Shown here piece by piece: positions 6,817 through 15,809 of a stretch of 64,000 nucleotides of DNA (within the stretch, counting starts at the first letter, position 1; each line of letters starts with the position of its first letter). The notes under the pieces were generated by a model that saw only the letters and a list, made by a program, of their open reading frames with translations, had not been told where the DNA came from and did not search any database. Source of the stretch: an uncultured Lachnospiraceae bacterium (lineage in GTDB: Bacteria; Bacillota; Clostridia; Lachnospirales; Lachnospiraceae). Position numbers and translations under genes: made by a program. The DNA lies in NCBI GenBank assembly GCA_947625465.1, contig CANQOK010000001.1:118675-182674 (forward strand). Reading direction: 5' to 3'.

Positions 6817-8859
6817 ATGAAAGTAAAAGACACTCAGAAAACGATACGAATCCTGTATCTGGTTCTGATTGATGTTATTTTAATCAATTATATGAATTTA
6901 CTGTCACTGATGATGCGGTTTGATTTTCGGTTTTCTCAGGTTCCAAGGCAGTATCTGGTCAATCTGGGCAGAGACGCGCTCCTGGAAACGGTTGTGATCC
7001 TGGGCGTTTTTGCCATCATGCGGATCTACCAGAGTCTGTGGCAGTTTGCCGGCACCCAGGAACTGTTAAAGATCGTATGGGCAGTTCTGGTTGGAAAGTG
7101 GCTCTCCACAATGATCGAGCTGCTGATCGGAAACCGGATGCCGGTGAGCTATTATGTATTCAGTACAATTCTGGTAGCCGCATCGATCGGCGGGGTACGG
7201 TTCAGTTACCGCATGATCCGTATTTACCGCATCTATTCGAAGACAAGGGGAGAGAAAGGAACTCCCCGGAATGTCATGCTGATCGGTGCCGGCGCAGCCG
7301 GTTCTATTATCCTGCGGGAGATCAAGGCCAGCAGTGAAGTTCATGGGATTGTCCGCTGCGTCATTGATGATGATCCCAGAAAACAGCAGCAGTTTTTCCA
7401 TGGCGTAAAAGTTGTGGGAGGACGGGAAATGATCGAAGAGGCTGCCAAAGCTTATGAGATCAATGAGATTATTATCGCGATCCCCTCTATGTCCGGACAG
7501 GATCGGAAGGAGATTATTAATCGCTGCAGCCGGACAGGCTGTAAGCTGCGGACGCTTCCGGCAATTTTTCAGATGGTAAACGGAGATGTTTCTGTCAGCC
7601 GTTTGCGTTCGGTTGAGATTGAGGATCTGTTGGAACGGGAGCCTGTGGATATCCGTTCCGAGCAGGTGTCCGGCTATGTGAAGGACAAGGTGGTTCTGGT
7701 AACCGGAGGCGGCGGCTCCATCGGCAGCGAGCTCTGCCGTCAGATCGCCTGCAACCATCCGAGACAGCTGATTATTTTTGATATTTATGAAAACAACGCC
7801 TATGATATTCAGAATGAACTGCGTGAGAAACATCCGGAACTGAATCTGGTGGTTCTGATCGGCAGCGTTCGGAATACAAACCGGGTGGAATCCGTATTTG
7901 CCAAATACCATCCGGAGATCGTCTACCATGCGGCTGCGCATAAGCATGTGCCGCTCATGGAGGACAGCCCCAATGAGGCGGTAAAGAATAACGTGCTGGG
8001 AACGTTAAAGACCGCGGAGATGGCAGATCGGTACGGCACGAAGAAATTTGTGCTGATCAGTACGGATAAAGCTGTGAATCCGACGAATATCATGGGTGCC
8101 AGCAAACGAATCTGCGAGATGATCGTTCAGCAGATGAATCTGCACAGCAAAACCAATTATGTGGCTGTCCGGTTCGGCAATGTACTGGGCAGCAACGGCA
8201 GCGTGATCCCGCTGTTTAAAAAGCAGATCGAAAACGGCGGACCGATCACCATTACCCATCCGGATATCATCCGCTATTTTATGACCATACCGGAAGCAGT
8301 ATCCCTGGTTTTGCAGGCAGGCGCCAACGCCAAAGGCGGCGAGATTTTCGTGCTGGACATGGGTAAGCCTGTGAAGATCATGGATCTGGCGATCAACCTG
8401 ATCCGCTTATCGGGACTGACGCCTTATGAAGATATTGACATCCAGTTTGTAGGACTCAGACCGGGTGAGAAGCTGTATGAAGAGATGCTGATGGCGGAGG
8501 AGGGGCTTGCCGAGACTGCCAATCAGAAGATTAAGATCGGGAAACCGATTCCGATCGATCGGCAGAAATTCTGGCATGACTTGCGGGAACTGGAAAAAGC
8601 CGCGATCAGCGAACAGCCGATTCACGGTCTGATGAAACGGCTGGTACCGGAGTATGTCCTGCCGGCAAATTATCAGGAGTCTGCAGACACTGCATCATTG
8701 GATGGTTCTGCACAGGAGGCTGCGGCCGCTGCCGCAGAACCGCTGCAGTCTGACGCTCCGTCTAATTCCCATTTGAATTCAGAACATGGGCCTACAGCCG
8801 TAGAGACTGCTATGATCTGGGCGGAGAGCGCCATTTCCAGAGACGCAAGCGAATATTAA
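6817..8859 (+). CDS. CapD/PglF-type UDP-sugar 4,6-dehydratase, membrane bound
   Basis: A 680-residue nucleoside-diphosphate sugar dehydratase of the long CapD/FlaA1/PglF type. Four membrane helices occupy about residues 10-110. A first Rossmann-like domain follows with VMLIGAGAAGSIIL, then the catalytic SDR domain with VTGGGGSIGSEL (about residue 292) and the active-site stretch STDKAVNPTNIMGASKR. Such enzymes usually convert UDP-GlcNAc to UDP-4-keto-6-deoxy-GlcNAc, the entry to bacillosamine-type or QuiNAc sugars. An Ala-rich tail of about 70 residues after the catalytic domain is unusual and probably disordered. The gene has the base composition of the core flank, not that of the AT-rich cluster. 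AAAGGAG precedes the ATG. Confidence 0.9.
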   Translation: MKVKDTQKTIRILYLVLIDVILINYMNLLSLMMRFDFRFSQVPRQYLVNLGRDALLETVVILGVFAIMRIYQSLWQFAGTQELLKIVWAVLVGKWLSTMIELLIGNRMPVSYYVFSTILVAASIGGVRFSYRMIRIYRIYSKTRGEKGTPRNVMLIGAGAAGSIILREIKASSEVHGIVRCVIDDDPRKQQQFFHGVKVVGGREMIEEAAKAYEINEIIIAIPSMSGQDRKEIINRCSRTGCKLRTLPAIFQMVNGDVSVSRLRSVEIEDLLEREPVDIRSEQVSGYVKDKVVLVTGGGGSIGSELCRQIACNHPRQLIIFDIYENNAYDIQNELREKHPELNLVVLIGSVRNTNRVESVFAKYHPEIVYHAAAHKHVPLMEDSPNEAVKNNVLGTLKTAEMADRYGTKKFVLISTDKAVNPTNIMGASKRICEMIVQQMNLHSKTNYVAVRFGNVLGSNGSVIPLFKKQIENGGPITITHPDIIRYFMTIPEAVSLVLQAGANAKGGEIFVLDMGKPVKIMDLAINLIRLSGLTPYEDIDIQFVGLRPGEKLYEEMLMAEEGLAETANQKIKIGKPIPIDRQKFWHDLRELEKAAISEQPIHGLMKRLVPEYVLPANYQESADTASLDGSAQEAAAAAAEPLQSDAPSNSHLNSEHGPTAVETAMIWAESAISRDASEY

Positions 8860-8928
8860 GCAACTATGCGGATATTTAAATTATTCCTGAACTGTCAGAA
8901 TGTGTCTGAACAAATTCAGAAAATAAGC

Positions 8929-8956
8929 TTGCAAAAGCCCAAAAGGATGTTATAAT
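8929..8956 (+). promoter_or_regulatory. Promoter of the loaP leader
   Basis: TTGCAA, a 16-base spacer and a perfect TATAAT lie 69 bases after the dehydratase stop. They give a transcript that begins near 8963 and carries a leader of about 300 bases before loaP. Confidence 0.8.
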
Positions 8957-8962
8957 AGCTAC

Positions 8963-9207
8963 GGTGCCACAAAGCTGCGCACAGATTGTCATGCAAGCAT
9001 GCTATAAGTGCAGACTTATGGCTCTGTAAAACAGTACAAGTTTTCAAATATGTCAAATCGTCGCCTTGCCGCGTTTGTCATATTGAAATGTCATAGATGA
9101 AAGCATAATCTGCCTGCCGGAGACAGAGTGGCGAAGCATATCCTTTAGTTCGAATCTCATTTTCCCACTCTACTCCGGCAGAATCTATGATATTTATGAT
9201 ATGGACA
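8963..9207 (+). ncRNA. Highly structured leader RNA upstream of loaP
   Basis: This non-coding stretch folds by eye into several helices in order. First is a possible three-way junction: ACAGA/TCTGT closing ATGC-AA-GCAT and GCTATAAG/CTTATGGC. Next comes a long arm of TTCAAATATGTCAAA with TTTGTCATATTGAA. Last, TCATAGAT/ATCTATGA encloses a second stem of GCCGGAG and AGAGTGG paired with CCACTCT and CTCCGGC. The enclosed loop contains TTCGAATC, which resembles a tRNA T loop, but no complete tRNA is present. It ends in an intrinsic terminator right before loaP. I do not recognise a known riboswitch, 6S, tmRNA or T-box signature. It may be a cis regulator or a separate small RNA. Confidence 0.6.
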
Positions 9208-9249
9208 GACCTGCAATGGTAATTGCAGGTCCTTTATTTTGCCTTTTTT
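9208..9249 (+). terminator. Intrinsic terminator directly before loaP
   Basis: GACCTGCAAT, a GGTA loop and ATTGCAGGTC form a perfect ten-pair stem, followed by a T-rich tail that includes seven consecutive T. Its end is only a few bases before the loaP ribosome site, so expression of loaP from the leader promoter requires read-through. Confidence 0.85.
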
Positions 9250-9266
9250 AGGCCGGAGGGATGAAA

Positions 9267-9788
9267 ATGTGGTATGTGGTACAGGTTCGTACCGGCACAG
9301 AGGAGCAGATCCGGCTCCAATGTGAGAAAAAAATATCAGATGCAGGAATGGAGCAGTGTTTCATTCCCTGCTATGAAGAAAAAAAGAAAATCAACGGAAT
9401 GTGGAGTGTTCAGAAGAAGATCCTTTTTCCCGGATACCTGTTTATGGTGTCTAATGATTTAACTAGGCTATACCGGGAATTAAAAGGGGTGATCGGTCTG
9501 ACAAAGCTGTTGGGCACCGGAGATGAGATTGTACCGCTTAAGCCGGAAGAAATTGATTTCCTGCGGCAGTTTGGCGGAGAAGATCAGGTTGTGGAGATGT
9601 CGGAAGGCATTATTGAGAACGATCAGGTGATCGTAAGTTCCGGCCCGTTAAAAGGAATGGAAGGATATATTCGAAGAATCGACCGCCATAAGAGAAAGGC
9701 ATATCTGGAAATCCCGATGTTTGGGCATATACAGAATGTTCAGGTTGGGTTGGAAGTAGTAGAGAAGGTTAAAAGTGAAAAGTCCTAA
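9267..9788 (+). CDS. loaP: LoaP, specialised NusG-family antiterminator
   Basis: A 173-residue NusG paralog. The N-terminal NGN domain starts WYVVQVRTGTEEQIR and includes ILFPGYLFMV. A C-terminal KOW domain contains VIVSSGPLKGMEGYIRRIDRHKRKAYLEI. LoaP proteins of Firmicutes and Actinobacteria bind elongating RNA polymerase and suppress termination in long biosynthetic operons, often for polysaccharides or polyketides. The ATG at 9267 is preferred because GGAGG lies seven bases before it; an ATG at 9261 is too close. The gene stands between a structured leader with a terminator and the first of about 20 polysaccharide genes. It is probably the operon's own processivity factor and may read through the terminator in front of its own gene. 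Confidence 0.88.
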   Translation: MWYVVQVRTGTEEQIRLQCEKKISDAGMEQCFIPCYEEKKKINGMWSVQKKILFPGYLFMVSNDLTRLYRELKGVIGLTKLLGTGDEIVPLKPEEIDFLRQFGGEDQVVEMSEGIIENDQVIVSSGPLKGMEGYIRRIDRHKRKAYLEIPMFGHIQNVQVGLEVVEKVKSEKS

Positions 9789-9857
9789 TAAGGTTTTTTC
9801 TTTTTTGAATAACACTTTAGTATGGATGATTTAAGAAGAGCATAGGAAGAAAAAGAT

Positions 9858-10529
9858 ATGAATTATTTATTTGTAGTAGCTCATCCTGATGATGAGACAT
9901 TAGGAGCGGGGGCAACAATATATAAATTGGCAGAAGAGGGAAATAGAGTTGCAGTAGCTATTATGAGTGCTCATGTAGCAGCAAGGAGGAATATTTCTGC
10001 TACGCTTGCAGACAACGAGGCAAAAGCGATGTCTATTTTAGGTGTTCATAAGGTTTACCATGCAGATTTTCCCAATATTAAGATGAATACAATTGCTCAT
10101 CTTGAATTAGTGCAATTTATTGAAAATTGTATCGAGGATTGGAAAACTGATAGTATTTTTACACATCATCCTTCTGATACTAATAATGATCATGTTATGA
10201 CTAGTTATGCTTGCCAAGCAGCATCTCGTCTTTTTCAGCGTAAAGAAGGTATCCCCAAGTTAAAACAATTTATATATATGGAGGTTCCATCTTCTACTGA
10301 GTGGAGTTTTGACTCCTCTGCTAATCGTTTTACTCCAAATATGTTTGTAGAGATTGGAAAAAGTGGAGTAGAAAAAAAAATGGAGGCTTTGACAGCTTAT
10401 ACTGGCGTAATGCGCCAATATCCACATCCTCGTTCTCAGGAGGCTATTATGGGATTAGCAACCTATCGTGGTGTCCAAGCTGGTTGCATTTATGCCGAGG
10501 CATTTGAATCTGTGTTTTTTAGAACATAA
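9858..10529 (+). CDS. PIG-L/LmbE family deacetylase
   Basis: A 223-residue zinc-dependent deacetylase. The family signature AHPDDETLGAG is at residues 8-18 and the second metal motif is in THHPSDTNNDHVMT. PIG-L enzymes remove an N-acetyl group from N-acetylglucosamine in lipid- or nucleotide-linked sugars. It is the first gene after loaP and lies two bases before a phosphoglycosyl transferase gene. It could deacetylate the first, lipid-linked HexNAc of the repeat unit. From here the sequence becomes visibly more AT-rich. AGGAAG precedes the ATG. The exact substrate is not known. Confidence 0.85.
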   Translation: MNYLFVVAHPDDETLGAGATIYKLAEEGNRVAVAIMSAHVAARRNISATLADNEAKAMSILGVHKVYHADFPNIKMNTIAHLELVQFIENCIEDWKTDSIFTHHPSDTNNDHVMTSYACQAASRLFQRKEGIPKLKQFIYMEVPSSTEWSFDSSANRFTPNMFVEIGKSGVEKKMEALTAYTGVMRQYPHPRSQEAIMGLATYRGVQAGCIYAEAFESVFFRT

Positions 10530-10543
10530 CTGTGGGGGATGAT

Positions 10544-11221
10544 ATGAGATTTAATTTGACATATAGATTTTTGAAAAGGATTTTTGATATTCTTGCTTCA
10601 AGCGTAGCCCTTATTATTCTAATTCCCATTTGGATTGTTGCTATTGTTGGTATTCTTTTTTCTGATCCTGGTCCGATCTTCTATTTGGCAGACCGTGTCG
10701 GTAAAGATAATATACATTTTAAAATGTATAAGTTTCGATCAATGCGAGTTGATAAGAATGCTAATGAGAAGAGTCTTCGGCCAGACCAAGATAGAATTTT
10801 TCGTTGGGGTCAGATTATGAGAGATACAAAAATAGATGAACTGCCCCAACTACTTAATGTATTTGTTGGCAATATGAGTGTGATTGGTCCGAGACCAGCA
10901 AGTGTTGATCAGGTCGAGATAACAAGAGTGGGAAATTATACAGCTATAAGTCAGTTAAAACCTGGCTTGTCTGGCCCTAGCGCATTATATGATTATATAT
11001 ATGGCGATGAGATTACGGATGAGTCGGAATATAGAAGGTTGGTATTACCAACCCGACTTAACCTCGACTTATATTACTTAAAAGCAAGAGGGGTTTTTTA
11101 TGATGTTAAAATGATTTGGTGGACTGTTCTTTCAATATTAGTACATAAAAAAAGACCTAAAATGCTTGAACAGTTAAAAGTGTGGGCTAGTACAGTAGAA
11201 GATAGTATGCTTAGGAAGTGA
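10544..11221 (+). CDS. Initiating sugar phosphotransferase (PglC-like)
   Basis: A 225-residue monotopic phosphoglycosyl transferase that moves a sugar phosphate from a UDP-sugar to undecaprenyl phosphate, the committed step of repeat-unit assembly. One N-terminal membrane helix (ILASSVALIILIPIWIVAIV) is followed by the conserved KFRSMRVD and RDTKIDELPQLLNV plus GNMSVIGPRPA motifs. The start is the ATG at 10544, six bases after GGGGGAT; a GTG at 10532 is less likely. If the CapD-like enzyme feeds this locus, the first sugar may be a 6-deoxy HexNAc. Confidence 0.9.
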   Translation: MRFNLTYRFLKRIFDILASSVALIILIPIWIVAIVGILFSDPGPIFYLADRVGKDNIHFKMYKFRSMRVDKNANEKSLRPDQDRIFRWGQIMRDTKIDELPQLLNVFVGNMSVIGPRPASVDQVEITRVGNYTAISQLKPGLSGPSALYDYIYGDEITDESEYRRLVLPTRLNLDLYYLKARGVFYDVKMIWWTVLSILVHKKRPKMLEQLKVWASTVEDSMLRK

Positions 11222-12232
11222 AGATTAAAATTGTTAAAGTTATGAAGTTGTTGACTTGCTTTTATATTTTGTTCCTTGCTATGAAGATTGCTTGTCTCAC
11301 TGTGATCTTATAATCAACAGGAGGAAGGTTGGAGTTTTGGCAAAGTCCCACTCTGCAGTCTATACTATCTTTGAACATATGATATATTACAGTGAGAAAC
11401 ATTTTTACAATAGCAGTGATTGCTTTCTGTGATTGTGATGCTTTTTGAAATGAAGTTAGTGGTTATGAATCTCAGGTTTATTTTTGCTTTACACTACAGT
11501 AGTTGTTTTCTGAACTAAAAGCAGTTTATTTAGGTTGATTTAAAGTAGATTAGTTTGAAATGGTAGCTTGTCAAGCCACGGAGCTGACGGGTGTCAGCAA
11601 GGGGTATAAAGTTTCTGGAAATAAGGTCATACTTGAATAGGTCAGTAATCCGTTTGAAATCGTTCTTTTCGTTTTTTTGCGGATAATTTTAATATATTTT
11701 AAAATGTGCAAGGATAATTGAAAATTATTTTTCAAGAATGTTATAAACAGGGGTTCAGTATTTACCATTAGAATAGATGTATTGCAGTAATAGTGCCAAT
11801 TGCAATAGATTTTTCAACCCCCATGTAGGTTGAAAAATGGTGCTTCTCATAACATTTGCTATTGGTTGAGACGATGTAAACCACTGCAAAGGTCTTATGA
11901 AATTAATGCTACAGAAGATTTTGTGTATGAGTTTTAAAACTATAGGAGCTTTTCTCAGAATTAATAAGTTCATATAGATTAAAAGGAGAGCCAGCATTGA
12001 CTTAACGCTTAAGCATATACGAGGTCATTTATACGGGGATAAGATTACTTGTCTTGGGTCACATTTGTTTGTGCTTGAAAAGGTATAATAGATTGATTTA
12101 GAACTGCACTGCTGATATTTTAAAATTGTTTAGAAAAACAAAAAAGTGTAATGAAAGGTTATTAATTATGCGATGCTTTGAAGTAGAGAAGTTTTTATAT
12201 ATAAAAAATTATGAATAATGGGGATAGTAGAG
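11222..12232 (+). other. Non-coding AT-rich gap, decayed sequence
   Basis: About 1 kb without a supportable gene. Only short chance frames are present. The bases carry scattered near-coding stretches on the minus strand between about 11570 and 12000 (for example FNLYELINSEKSSYSFK in one frame) interrupted by stops, which suggests a decayed mobile element that I cannot assign. A GCTGAC/GTCAGC inverted repeat lies at 11581-11596. A TATAAT at 12084-12089 has no good -35 partner. Confidence 0.4.
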
Positions 12233-13420
12233 ATGAATATATTAATATTTTGCCAATATTATTATCCGGAACAATTTCTTATTAATGAAATTGCTGAAAG
12301 TTTGGTCACAATGGGAAACAAAGTGACGGTTCTGACAGGATTACCAAATTATCCTGAAGGCAGAATTAAAGAAGAATATAAATATGGAAAAAAACGGGAT
12401 GAGTTGATTAATGGTGTACACGTAATTAGATGTTCTATTATTCCAAGAGGGAAAAGTAAAATTAAATTAATCCTGAATTATTTATCTTACATGATAAATG
12501 CAACAAGGGTATCTAAAAGGATAGGACATTTTGATGTAGTCTTTTTGTATCAATTAACTCCAATAACGCAAGCATTTCCGGCAATTAAATATTGCAGAAG
12601 AAATAATGTGAAGTTATTTTCATATAATTGTGACTTGGCGCCTATGAGTGGATCAAATGATTTAAAAGGAAACCCATTATATTTTATTTACACTAAATTC
12701 TCAAAGTGGGCTATGAATAATTGCGATTATATTGGTGTTACATCAAAATCATTTTTGGAATATAACAACAAAGTAAATGATGTTCCGTATGAAAAAATGG
12801 AATATCTTCCACAGCATGCAAGTGAAATAATGCTTTCAATGGATATGGTTGCCGAAGAAAATGGCATTGCTGATTTTATGTTTGCCGGAAATATTGCAGG
12901 AGGAACAAGCATAGAAACTATTGTTTATGCTGTAAAAATAATTAAAGAAAAAAAGAAAAGATGTAAAATCCATATAGTAGGAAGTGGCTCAAAATTAGAT
13001 GAATTGAAAGAATTAGTAAGTGCAAATAGAGTTGAAAAATATTTTGAATTTCACGGGAAATATCCTATGTCTGAAATGCCAACGCTATATAAATTAGCGG
13101 ATGCCTTGCTTATTACATTACGAAAGGGACAAATCACTGTTCCAAGCAAGTTGCAGGCATATATGACGGTAGGAAAACCGATTTTTGGAGCAATGGACGG
13201 ATCGGGAAGAGATGTAATTGATGAAGCAAAGTGCGGGATATGTACTGCCGCAGAGGATTACAGCAAGTTGGCGGCAAGTATGGAGCAATACATAGACAGT
13301 CCAGAGTCTTTTCGTGAATGTGGTGAAAATGCAAGACAATATTATATCAATCATTTTACGAAAAAGAGATATATGGATCGTCTGATTGATATTTTGCAAA
13401 AATTGTCACAAAGTATATAA
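12233..13420 (+). CDS. Glycosyltransferase family 4, WbuB-like
   Basis: A 395-residue GT-B glycosyltransferase. The N-terminal domain begins MNILIFCQYYYPEQF and has the VTVLTGLPNYPEGRI motif seen in WbuB-type amino-sugar transferases. The C-terminal half has FAGNIAGGTS, an IHIVGSGS motif, and KLADALLITLRKG before the acceptor region. WbuB-type enzymes often add L-FucNAc, which agrees with the FnlA-like, RmlD-like and WecB-like genes at 15.8-18.9 kb. I chose the ATG at 12233, which follows a weak GGGGATAG; an ATG at 12218 is possible. It lies downstream of a 1 kb gap. Confidence 0.85.
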   Translation: MNILIFCQYYYPEQFLINEIAESLVTMGNKVTVLTGLPNYPEGRIKEEYKYGKKRDELINGVHVIRCSIIPRGKSKIKLILNYLSYMINATRVSKRIGHFDVVFLYQLTPITQAFPAIKYCRRNNVKLFSYNCDLAPMSGSNDLKGNPLYFIYTKFSKWAMNNCDYIGVTSKSFLEYNNKVNDVPYEKMEYLPQHASEIMLSMDMVAEENGIADFMFAGNIAGGTSIETIVYAVKIIKEKKKRCKIHIVGSGSKLDELKELVSANRVEKYFEFHGKYPMSEMPTLYKLADALLITLRKGQITVPSKLQAYMTVGKPIFGAMDGSGRDVIDEAKCGICTAAEDYSKLAASMEQYIDSPESFRECGENARQYYINHFTKKRYMDRLIDILQKLSQSI

Positions 13421-13439
13421 AGTAAAGGTATAATAAGAT

Positions 13440-14858
13440 ATGTATTTAAGCGCATCGAGTTCTATTAGAAAAAAAATTAAACTTAGTACACTTTTTAATG
13501 TAGTTTATTTAGTTGCGTTATGTTTGTTTTGTTATTTTCAGTGGAATACCCCAAATAATTGGCAACAATTTATAACTGTTTTAATAGGGTGTACAATTTT
13601 TTTTCAGTTTTTTACATGTCGTAAAGAGATATCATATAAACAGTTTGGCTTTTGGTTTATTATGCTTTCATATTTATTTATTTTTGGCAGAATAATTGTT
13701 GTTGGGTTAAATTTATCATCGACGATGTTTGGTCAAATGACATATGAGAATCGGTTTAGAGCAGATGATATGTATCATACAAGTTTGTTTGCTTTATGTG
13801 CAATTCAATCTGTTTTGGTTGGGTTGATTGCAAAAAATAACATGAAAAATGAAAATGCGTCGGGTTTAAAATGGTATGATCGAATTTCTGATTATCAGAT
13901 GAGAATGATTGGAATTTTTATTCTGGCATTTTCACTACCTCTTAGATTGTATATAGATTTTCGCTTTATATTTATTGCGCAGTCCCAGGGAAGCTACGGT
14001 GGAATATCAGGAGTATCAGGATATATCACAACATTGGCATATCTAGCTGTCCCTGCTGTGATGATGATTATGTTATCTATTAATAAAGATAACATTGCAA
14101 GAAAATTAATTTTTTATATTGTAGTTATTTATAATCTTTTAATTATGGTTCTTTCGGGAGATAGACGTTATCAGATGACTACTATAATAGCTTTTTTTCT
14201 CCTTTATCAAAAGGAAAAAGAAGGTAGGACAAAAATTTGGAAAATTATTTTGTTAGGCTTTATTGTTTTCTTTATTCTTAGAATGCTTCTTACGATAAGA
14301 CAGATTAGATATGGGGGATTATCTGACATACCAGGATTTGTTCAGAAATATTTATTTTTTGATTTTGGAATAGAAGATGTTTTTATAGAAACGTTATCGG
14401 AATTTGGAATAACATTTTTTTCGCTAGTTGGTGCAATACAATATGTTCCGATGAGCATACCATATAGTTACGGAATGACTTTTTTATATAGTATTCCATC
14501 TATTCTCCCTTTAGGACTTATACTTGGAGATCTCTTTAAAGCGGCCTCACCAGCAAGAGCTATTAACACATTGACTAATTTGAATGTTGGCTCAAGTTTA
14601 TTTACAGATATGTATGCGAATTTTGGATGGTTTAGTTTGCCGTTTTTAATCATAGCAGGAAGAATAATTAGAAGAATTTTTAAAGATACCGGTCTTGGCA
14701 ATCAGAAAATGAGAGATGTGATATACTACTCTCAATTTTTTATTCTTCTTAACTTAGTGAGAGCATCATTTGTAGAAGTGTTAAGATCATCTTTATGGTG
14801 CTATTTTATTCCATATTTTATTTATTATCTGTTTACCATTAAGAAGAGGACAAGTTAA
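13440..14858 (+). CDS. Oligosaccharide repeat unit polymerase, Wzy-like
   Basis: A 472-residue integral membrane protein with roughly ten to twelve hydrophobic helices and a long outside loop around YENRFRADDMYHTSLF. The loop LSGDRRYQMTTIIAFFLLY and the later TIRQIRYGG resemble the arginine-bearing loops of Wzy polymerases. Wzy joins exported repeat units outside the membrane. The start is 20 bases after the glycosyltransferase stop and the next gene follows at once, so they are co-transcribed. Wzy proteins are poorly conserved, so the call rests on topology and gene context. Confidence 0.75.
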   Translation: MYLSASSSIRKKIKLSTLFNVVYLVALCLFCYFQWNTPNNWQQFITVLIGCTIFFQFFTCRKEISYKQFGFWFIMLSYLFIFGRIIVVGLNLSSTMFGQMTYENRFRADDMYHTSLFALCAIQSVLVGLIAKNNMKNENASGLKWYDRISDYQMRMIGIFILAFSLPLRLYIDFRFIFIAQSQGSYGGISGVSGYITTLAYLAVPAVMMIMLSINKDNIARKLIFYIVVIYNLLIMVLSGDRRYQMTTIIAFFLLYQKEKEGRTKIWKIILLGFIVFFILRMLLTIRQIRYGGLSDIPGFVQKYLFFDFGIEDVFIETLSEFGITFFSLVGAIQYVPMSIPYSYGMTFLYSIPSILPLGLILGDLFKAASPARAINTLTNLNVGSSLFTDMYANFGWFSLPFLIIAGRIIRRIFKDTGLGNQKMRDVIYYSQFFILLNLVRASFVEVLRSSLWCYFIPYFIYYLFTIKKRTS

Positions 14859-14882
14859 TTTTTGAAATGGAGTCTAAAAGAA

Positions 14883-15779
14883 ATGAATACATCTAATATT
14901 GCTGACGTTTCCCCTTTTGTTTCAGTCATTATTCCGTTCTATAATAATATTGAATGGCTTCGAGAAGCTTTAATAAGTGTTTTGGAGCAGACATATCGCA
15001 ATATGGAAATTATTGTGATTAATGATGGGTCAAAAGAAGATATTTCTTTATTACAGAAGGAATTTGAAGATAAAATAATATTTGTTCACCAGGAAAATCA
15101 AGGATCTGCTTCTGCTCGGAATCATGGTATTCGCATTGCCAAAGGAGAGTATATAGCGTTTTTGGATTCAGATGATATTTGGTTACCGGAAAAGTTAGAT
15201 AAACAAATAAAATTTATGAACGAAACAGGAGCTATTTGGTCACATACATCTTATCAAAAATTTGGTAATAGCAATAATGAAGTCCTTCGAATAGATTCTT
15301 TTTGCGGTAATGTATATCCTAGAATACTATGTTCGGCAACAATCGGAACACCATGTGTGATTGTACGGGGCGAAATTTTAAAGAATAATCCAGAATTCAG
15401 ATTTAAGGAAGATATGAAAAATGGTCAAGATTATTTTTTATGGATAAAATTGTCACAAAATTATCCTTTATACGGAATAAATGAGGTTCTCTGCAAGGTT
15501 AGACAACGAGGCGCAAATACAGCAAGAAAGGCGAGAAGTCAAATTGTTGTTAGAGGTAATATCTATAAATATATTGTTGCTCACCAAACTAAGGATGTAA
15601 GTATTCCAATAAGGCTAGCATACAAAATATGTGCAGTTGTTTCACCTGCTATTTCTAATATTTCAAATACATCATTGGCAGAAATTATTGCAAAAATAAG
15701 CTATGTGATACCATATTTGATTTTTAAACATGAAACAAAAAAAATGCCTATTAATAATAAAGATACTTTTGTTCTTTAA
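14883..15779 (+). CDS. Glycosyltransferase family 2
   Basis: A 298-residue GT-A transferase. The nucleotide-binding fold begins VSVIIPFYNNIEWLREAL, continues with IIVINDGS and has the metal-binding motif FLDSDDIW. A glutamate/aspartate acceptor region lies in EDMKNGQDYFLWIKLSQ. The ATG at 14883 was chosen because GGAG lies about ten bases upstream; a TTG at 14862 would extend it by seven residues. The gene sits between wzy and the sugar-nucleotide genes. Which sugar it adds cannot be told. Confidence 0.88.
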   Translation: MNTSNIADVSPFVSVIIPFYNNIEWLREALISVLEQTYRNMEIIVINDGSKEDISLLQKEFEDKIIFVHQENQGSASARNHGIRIAKGEYIAFLDSDDIWLPEKLDKQIKFMNETGAIWSHTSYQKFGNSNNEVLRIDSFCGNVYPRILCSATIGTPCVIVRGEILKNNPEFRFKEDMKNGQDYFLWIKLSQNYPLYGINEVLCKVRQRGANTARKARSQIVVRGNIYKYIVAHQTKDVSIPIRLAYKICAVVSPAISNISNTSLAEIIAKISYVIPYLIFKHETKKMPINNKDTFVL

Positions 15780-15809
15780 TCTTTTTATAATTACATGGAG
15801 GAGATTTAT

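Noticed and set aside
7066..7947. A 293-codon minus-strand frame in the CapD-like gene
   Set aside because: Antisense shadow of a gene with clear motifs; low-complexity translation.
9109..9182. A tRNA in the loaP leader (GAGTGG, TTCGAATC and a CCGGAG/CTCCGG stem)
   Set aside because: Only about 64 bases between the stem ends, no anticodon arm and no D or T stem pairing; the parts fit better as one long hairpin.
8963..9249. tmRNA, 6S RNA or T-box in the loaP leader
   Set aside because: No tag reading frame or tRNA-like ends, no long rod with central bubble, and no T-box AGGGTGGNACCGCG motif.
11571..11997. Two minus-strand frames in the gap after the sugar transferase
   Set aside because: Short, without ribosome sites, and no recognisable protein family; treated as decayed sequence.
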